From contig NZ_OY761810.1 of the NCBI RefSeq assembly GCF_963664915.1, positions 1,502,661 through 1,566,660 of the forward strand: DNA of 64,000 nt, given 5' to 3'. Below the pieces are notes generated by a model, which saw only the letters and a program-made list of their open reading frames with translations, was not told the origin of the DNA and searched no databases. The first letter of the stretch is position 1. Every line of letters starts with the position of its first letter. The DNA comes from an uncultured Caproiciproducens sp. GTDB lineage: Bacteria; Bacillota; Clostridia; Oscillospirales; Acutalibacteraceae. Positions 56,774-64,000 of the stretch are shown piece after piece. A program made the position numbers and the translations under genes.

Positions 56774-57853
56774 TCAAAGCTTTTCTTCAATTAATTTTAA
56801 ATTTTTTAAAAGCCGGGAGTCGTTAGGACTAAAGGTAAGCGCAGCTTTTGCATGTGCTGCCGAACGTTCGTACATGCCCAGCCGATAGCAGGCAATGGCG
56901 CAAAGATCATCCGGGGTAAAATCCCATGCATATCCCATATTAATATACGTAGGTGATTTCTGCTGAATTCGCAGCGCCGCTTCAGACATATAGAAAGCCA
57001 TCGGCCAATCCCCGTGCTGATAAGCCATCAGTGCGCATTCCACGTAAGGCTCGCGCATAAGGGGCATCTCTGCCATGGCACGGTAATACCAGCTGTACGC
57101 CTCCGCTTTTTGCGAAAGCATATTATACGCTTTCGCAATCCAGCGCATAGAAGCGCAACGCTCTTCTTTCCAGATGGCTGTCGGAAGGGCTAAATGTTTT
57201 TTCAAAGTGTCAATACATTCGTGCCACATACTTTTGTACATGTATTCCCGGCCCAGATAATAAATCATGCGGTCGTCCTGCGGGGATTCTTTTACAGCGA
57301 GTTCCAGAAGCGGGAGATAGGAACCTCTCGATTTGGTCTGGTCAGGATAATGGTCGAGTACCATTCCGTCAATAAATACGGCCTTATCCGGTCCGGTTCC
57401 ACTATACTTCAGGCACTCGTGAATCGGGTAAGCCCAACGATAACTTTTGCGTGCGTGTACTTTAAAATAGTTGAATTGAATATCAGGGCTGCCATCCACT
57501 TTATGACTCCAATTATATAAATATTTTCCCATACCCGTATCCGGCTGCCATGCATTCTCCAAACATTCACGCCAGCCCGGCGACAAAATCTCATCGAGAT
57601 CCGTACAAACACAGATGTCGGTGTCCTTCGGTACATGGTCAAGTGAAACGTTTCTGGCAACATCGAATCGCCACGGCTTAATTTCTTCTGTATAAACAAT
57701 AGCGCCGCGGGATCTTAATTTGTCTGCTGTATTGTCCGATGATCCCGTATCCGTGACAATAACCAGATCGGCTTCTTTCATGGAGTCCATCCAGCGGTCG
57801 ACAAACTGCACTTCATTTTTACAGATCGCATACACACAAACTTTATATTTCAT
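56774..57853 (-). CDS. Glycosyltransferase family 2 with TPR-like tail (copy 1)
   Basis: A 359-residue enzyme. Residues 1-100 are a GT2 core: VYAICKNEVQFVDRWMDSM, TDTGSSDNTADKL and the metal site CTDLDEIL. The middle carries a family-specific VHARKSYRWAYPIHE. The last 150 residues have helical TPR-like units (YYLGREYMYKSMWHECIDTLKKHL). It is a clear paralogue of the gene at 57872, 18 bases upstream on the same strand. Probable transfer of sugars to a spore or surface glycoprotein. RBS AGAAGG. Confidence 0.83.
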   Translation of the reverse strand: MKYKVCVYAICKNEVQFVDRWMDSMKEADLVIVTDTGSSDNTADKLRSRGAIVYTEEIKPWRFDVARNVSLDHVPKDTDICVCTDLDEILSPGWRECLENAWQPDTGMGKYLYNWSHKVDGSPDIQFNYFKVHARKSYRWAYPIHECLKYSGTGPDKAVFIDGMVLDHYPDQTKSRGSYLPLLELAVKESPQDDRMIYYLGREYMYKSMWHECIDTLKKHLALPTAIWKEERCASMRWIAKAYNMLSQKAEAYSWYYRAMAEMPLMREPYVECALMAYQHGDWPMAFYMSEAALRIQQKSPTYINMGYAWDFTPDDLCAIACYRLGMYERSAAHAKAALTFSPNDSRLLKNLKLIEEKL

Positions 57854-57871
57854 ATACTGCCGCCTTCTCTT

Positions 57872-58969
57872 TCATGAACCGCTTTTCGGAACTTTAAGCT
57901 GTATGAGTTCCAAATTCTGCTTAAGCCGCGCGTCGTCCGGCTGTATACTGCAGGCCTGTAATGCATAGCCCAGTGACTGCTGATATAACCCCAGACGATA
58001 GCAGCAGATTGCGCCGTAATCGTAAAGTGCGTAGCCCCACGCAGCGGGTTCCAACAGATAACTTCCGGATTTTTGCGTTATTTTCAGTCCTTCGGTGACC
58101 ATCAGGTACACCAGCGGCCAGTCGCTTTCCAGGTAACCGAGATTTGCGAGCTGTAAATAGGGTTCACGGATGGTAGGACATTCTGCAGCTGCACGGAAAA
58201 GCCAGATTTTCGTATTGGTGCGGTCGCCTTTCTCCAAATAGCAGCTTGCAATAAACCGCATTGCCGCGCAGCGTTCTTCATTCCAAAGAGCGGTAGGCAT
58301 TTTTAAATAGTTGGTCAATGTTTCAATACATTGATCGAACTGACGGTAATACATATACTCGCGTCCAAGCCAAAATGCCACCCGGTCGTCATCCGGGTTC
58401 TCTTTTGCTGAAAGTTCCAGCAGCGGCAGGTATTGGCTTCTTGGTTTTGATGTATCCGGAAAATGATTCAGCACAAGTCCATTCACCCAGACAATATTAT
58501 CGGGGTCTTCACCGGTATATTCCAAGATTTCATGTACGGGATGTATCCATCGGAATCCGTGGCGGCGATGTATTTTCTCCATAGAGAATTGCTTCCCGTA
58601 TGTTCCGTCGCTGTTACGGCTCCATGTGAAAAGATACCTGGCCCGAGTGTAAATGGGCTGCCAAGCATCTTCAAGTTTCTGCCGCCATCCCGGTTCAAAA
58701 ATTTCATCCAGATCATTTGATACGCAAATATCCATATCTTCCGGAATATGATCCATAGCAATATTTCTTGCTGTATCAAAGCGCCAGGGCTTAATTTCTT
58801 CTTCATAAACAACAGCACCGCGTGCCTTGAGCTTTTCGACTGTACCATCTGAAGAACCGGTATCCGTTACAACGACTAAATCCGCTTCACTGACTGCGTC
58901 CATCCAACGGTCAACAAACGATTCTTCATCTTTACAAATCGCATAAACACAAATTTTATATTTCTTCAA
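57872..58969 (-). CDS. Glycosyltransferase family 2 with TPR-like tail (copy 2)
   Basis: A 365-residue paralogue of the preceding gene: VYAICKDEESFVDRWMDAV, TDTGSSDGTVEKL, SNDLDEIF, and the same TPR-like C-terminal region (AFWLGREYMYYRQFDQCIETL). It begins at TTG 58969 behind AGAAGGTG; the in-frame ATG 59029 would put the leader hairpin inside the gene. It lies directly downstream of the collagen-like gene at 59099 on the same strand, so it may decorate that protein. Confidence 0.83.
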   Translation of the reverse strand: MKKYKICVYAICKDEESFVDRWMDAVSEADLVVVTDTGSSDGTVEKLKARGAVVYEEEIKPWRFDTARNIAMDHIPEDMDICVSNDLDEIFEPGWRQKLEDAWQPIYTRARYLFTWSRNSDGTYGKQFSMEKIHRRHGFRWIHPVHEILEYTGEDPDNIVWVNGLVLNHFPDTSKPRSQYLPLLELSAKENPDDDRVAFWLGREYMYYRQFDQCIETLTNYLKMPTALWNEERCAAMRFIASCYLEKGDRTNTKIWLFRAAAECPTIREPYLQLANLGYLESDWPLVYLMVTEGLKITQKSGSYLLEPAAWGYALYDYGAICCYRLGLYQQSLGYALQACSIQPDDARLKQNLELIQLKVPKSGS

Positions 58970-58989
58970 GTTAACACCTTCTTTATGAT

Positions 58990-59027
58990 GGGAACAGTTT
59001 GACTTTTCTTCAAGCCAAACTATTCCC
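58990..59027 (-). terminator. Leader hairpin of the glycosyltransferase pair
   Basis: GGGAACAGTTTGAC (58990-59003) pairs with GCCAAACTATTCCC (59014-59027), one mismatch. It lies 21 bases before the TTG start of the glycosyltransferase and after the terminator of the collagen-like gene. Confidence 0.5.
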
Positions 59028-59049
59028 AATAAGATTCGGTTTATAGTTT

Positions 59050-59083
59050 ACCGGTTGCTGTGGTTTTTTCGGCAGCAACCGGT
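59050..59083 (-). terminator. Hairpin after the second collagen-like gene
   Basis: ACCGGTTGCTG (59050-59060) pairs with CAGCAACCGGT (59073-59083) 16 bases past the stop of the collagen-like gene. The minus-strand tail is not T-rich, so part of the message may continue into the glycosyltransferases. Confidence 0.7.
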
Positions 59084-59098
59084 TTTGGGTTAGGAAAA

Positions 59099-60619
<1,521 letters not shown>

Positions 60620-60641
60620 TCCATTTAGATCTTCTCTTTTC

Positions 60642-60667
60642 TATTTTATGTTGGTAATGATTTTAGT
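60642..60667 (-). promoter_or_regulatory. Candidate sigma-K promoter of the BclB-like gene
   Basis: On the minus strand CATAAAATA (60650-60642) fits the sigma-K -10 box, with AC (60667-60666) 15 bases upstream, one base short of the usual gap. It lies 23 bases before ATG 60619. Confidence 0.45.
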
Positions 60668-60845
60668 TGCTAAAATTTAATTTATTTCTCTGACACTATT
60701 TACTGAAACGGGAATATAATTCTAATAAGAATGGAAATCTTTAAAAATGTACCTGCAGTTTTCAACGACAGCGGGTACATAATTGTCAGTATAAAAATTG
60801 CGTTAATCATTAGCACCAAGCGTAAATTCTAAGGAGGTCGGGGAA

Positions 60846-62102
60846 ATGAATGATGAACCTGTAAAAATAACACAGGAGGACAAGAAAGAGAAAGCACCGC
60901 TCGCGAGTATTGTTGTTCTGGCATATAACCACTTAGAGTATACAAAGCAATGTATTGAAAGTATTTACCGTTACACGTCGCATATAGATTTCGAGTTAAT
61001 AACCATCGATAATGGCTGCTCAGACGGTACTCGTGAATACTTTGAAAGTCTTCTTAATAAGAAAAAAATCAGTTTTCCGGAGAACATCGGTGTATGTAAA
61101 GCCTTTAACAGTGGCTTTAAGATAGCTGAAGGAAAATATATCCTGAATATCAGCAATGATATTGTGGTGACAACACATTGGCTTGATAATCTTCTGATTT
61201 GTATGGACACTGACCCTAAAATCGGGATGGTAGTTCCGATTTGCGATGCGTCCTGCAATTATCAGCAAATCACCCTTCCTTATCAAACAATGGATGAAAT
61301 GCAAAGTGCTGCCGAACGTTATAACATCAGTAACCCAGACTTATGGGAGGAGCGTTTAAAGCTATCCAATTATGCAGGGATATATCGAGGTGAACTATTA
61401 AAAGCTTTGGGCGGGTTCGATGAGGACTTTAATCCGGGAAGCTATGATGACGATGCGATCTGCTTTAGCATCAGAAGGATTGGATATAAAGTAATTTTGG
61501 CAAAAGATACTTTTGTTCATCATTTCGGTGCTCGCACATTTAATGAGGAGTATGAAAAAGATAAGAATCTTTTAATCCGGAATAAGAGTCTGTTTATAAG
61601 AAAATTTGGTGTTAATCCATATGTAGCAGGAACAATAGATTATAATGTACTAAATCTTTTGTCTTACAGTGGAGCATACAATGTCGATATTCTTGGTATT
61701 GGCAGATCCTATGGTACAACGGTACTTCAGTTAAAGAACACCTGTAGGAGCCATGGCAGTAAAAATGTGAGGCTATATTACCTTTCAGAGCAAATGTATA
61801 ATATGGTCGAATTGAGAACGATATGCAACGAGTGTATTTGTGCTCCGATTAAAGATATTCAACTATATTTTGCAAGTAGGTTATATGATTACATTATTGT
61901 TGAAAGCAGCTTCGATTCGCTTCCCGATAAAGAAGATTTCTTTACCGATCTGTATCGTCATTTAAAGGCTGATGGCAAAATTGTCTGTACCGCTCCCAAT
62001 CAGGCGGCGCTTTATGAAATTATGGGCATATTTTCACGTTTAGGAGCAAATTTTGACGGTCAGATTCATTATTACTATCTATGCTTTTCTAAACCGGTAT
62101 AA
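60846..62102 (+). CDS. Family 2 glycosyltransferase with C-terminal Rossmann-like domain (paralogue)
   Basis: A 418-residue enzyme very similar to the gene at 49616: SIVVLAYNHLEYTKQC, DNGCSDGTREYF, NISNDIVV, GSYDDDAICFSIRR, then a tail from DILGIGRSYGTTVLQLK that resembles a truncated methyltransferase fold. It lies between the two minus-strand collagen-like genes and reads the other way, behind AAGGAGGTCGGGG. It is likely to add sugar to one of these proteins. Confidence 0.85.
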   Translation: MNDEPVKITQEDKKEKAPLASIVVLAYNHLEYTKQCIESIYRYTSHIDFELITIDNGCSDGTREYFESLLNKKKISFPENIGVCKAFNSGFKIAEGKYILNISNDIVVTTHWLDNLLICMDTDPKIGMVVPICDASCNYQQITLPYQTMDEMQSAAERYNISNPDLWEERLKLSNYAGIYRGELLKALGGFDEDFNPGSYDDDAICFSIRRIGYKVILAKDTFVHHFGARTFNEEYEKDKNLLIRNKSLFIRKFGVNPYVAGTIDYNVLNLLSYSGAYNVDILGIGRSYGTTVLQLKNTCRSHGSKNVRLYYLSEQMYNMVELRTICNECICAPIKDIQLYFASRLYDYIIVESSFDSLPDKEDFFTDLYRHLKADGKIVCTAPNQAALYEIMGIFSRLGANFDGQIHYYYLCFSKPV

Positions 62103-62188
62103 TCTTACGGCCTTTTTAGTTTACCGAGAATTTTTTATTCTTCAATATATTCCGAATACTCTTTTGTGCGTGAAAAAGGCGTTAATCT

Positions 62189-62222
62189 AAAGGGCATCGA
62201 AAATGAATTCGATGCCCTTTTT
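62189..62222 (+). terminator. Terminator between convergent genes
   Basis: AAAGGGCATCGAA (62189-62201) pairs with TTCGATGCCCTTT (62208-62220) and TT follows. Works for the plus-strand glycosyltransferase and, by symmetry, for the minus-strand collagen-like gene ending at 62289. Confidence 0.85.
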
Positions 62223-62288
62223 GAAGATAACGCTATTTTATTTTCCTGAGATTATTTTTTGAGCCGCCATACTATTGGAAGGAAAACC

Positions 62289-64000
<1,712 letters not shown>

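Overview
The window looks like a chromosomal segment of a spore-forming anaerobic Clostridia (Firmicutes), possibly Oscillospirales-like; the placement is inference. Supporting signs are AGGAGG ribosome sites with frequent TTG/GTG starts, TRAP-fed sugar-acid catabolism, an acyl-CoA dehydrogenase with a rubredoxin tail beside a flavodiiron protein, and three BclA-type collagen-like (exosporium-style) proteins. No tRNA, rRNA, insertion sequence, CRISPR or phage gene was recognised.

Region 1 (1-11450) is a mixed accessory stretch: the start of a YibE/F-like membrane protein, a cell-surface metallophosphoesterase, three GNAT acetyltransferases (one YoaP-like), a membrane protein of unknown role, a DUF3160 lipoprotein with an FG-GAP-like partner, a bicovalent-type FAD oxidoreductase and a BspA-like leucine-rich-repeat protein. 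Region 2 (11742-15668) is an Rrf2 regulator, an acyl-CoA dehydrogenase/ETF-alpha/rubredoxin fusion and a flavodiiron protein, a plausible oxygen-defence electron chain. A HelD-type helicase (15692-17764) separates it from the next region.

Region 3 (18008-44833) is a sugar-acid catabolic island. A minus-strand dgoA-dgoD-dgoK operon degrades D-galactonate. Divergent from it are TRAP transporter 1, a zinc alcohol dehydrogenase, a GntR regulator, a split transketolase, a tartronate-semialdehyde-reductase-like enzyme and glycerate kinase; the order suggests an aldonate route cleaved by transketolase. Next come a GntR regulator and a GlpA-like/FAD oxidoreductase/DUF1667 module, then a DUF1648-like protein, a second zinc dehydrogenase, TRAP transporter 2, uxuA, a GntR regulator, uxuB, kdgK and kdgA, which together could convert an aldonate such as L-gulonate through fructuronate, mannonate and KDG to pyruvate and glyceraldehyde 3-phosphate.

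Region 4 (44878-46854) is a YeiH-family membrane protein with a divergent LysR regulator. Region 5 (47212-64000) is a probable spore-surface glycoprotein island: three collagen-like proteins (the last runs off the window and carries a beta-helix-like tip), four glycosyltransferases, and a six-gene minus-strand operon with glucose-1-phosphate cytidylyltransferase (RfbF), a YerE-like thiamine-diphosphate enzyme, a GNAT acetyltransferase, a PLP aminotransferase and an RfbH-type 3-dehydrase. This points to a CDP-linked, deoxygenated and possibly branched or amino sugar attached to the collagen stalks.
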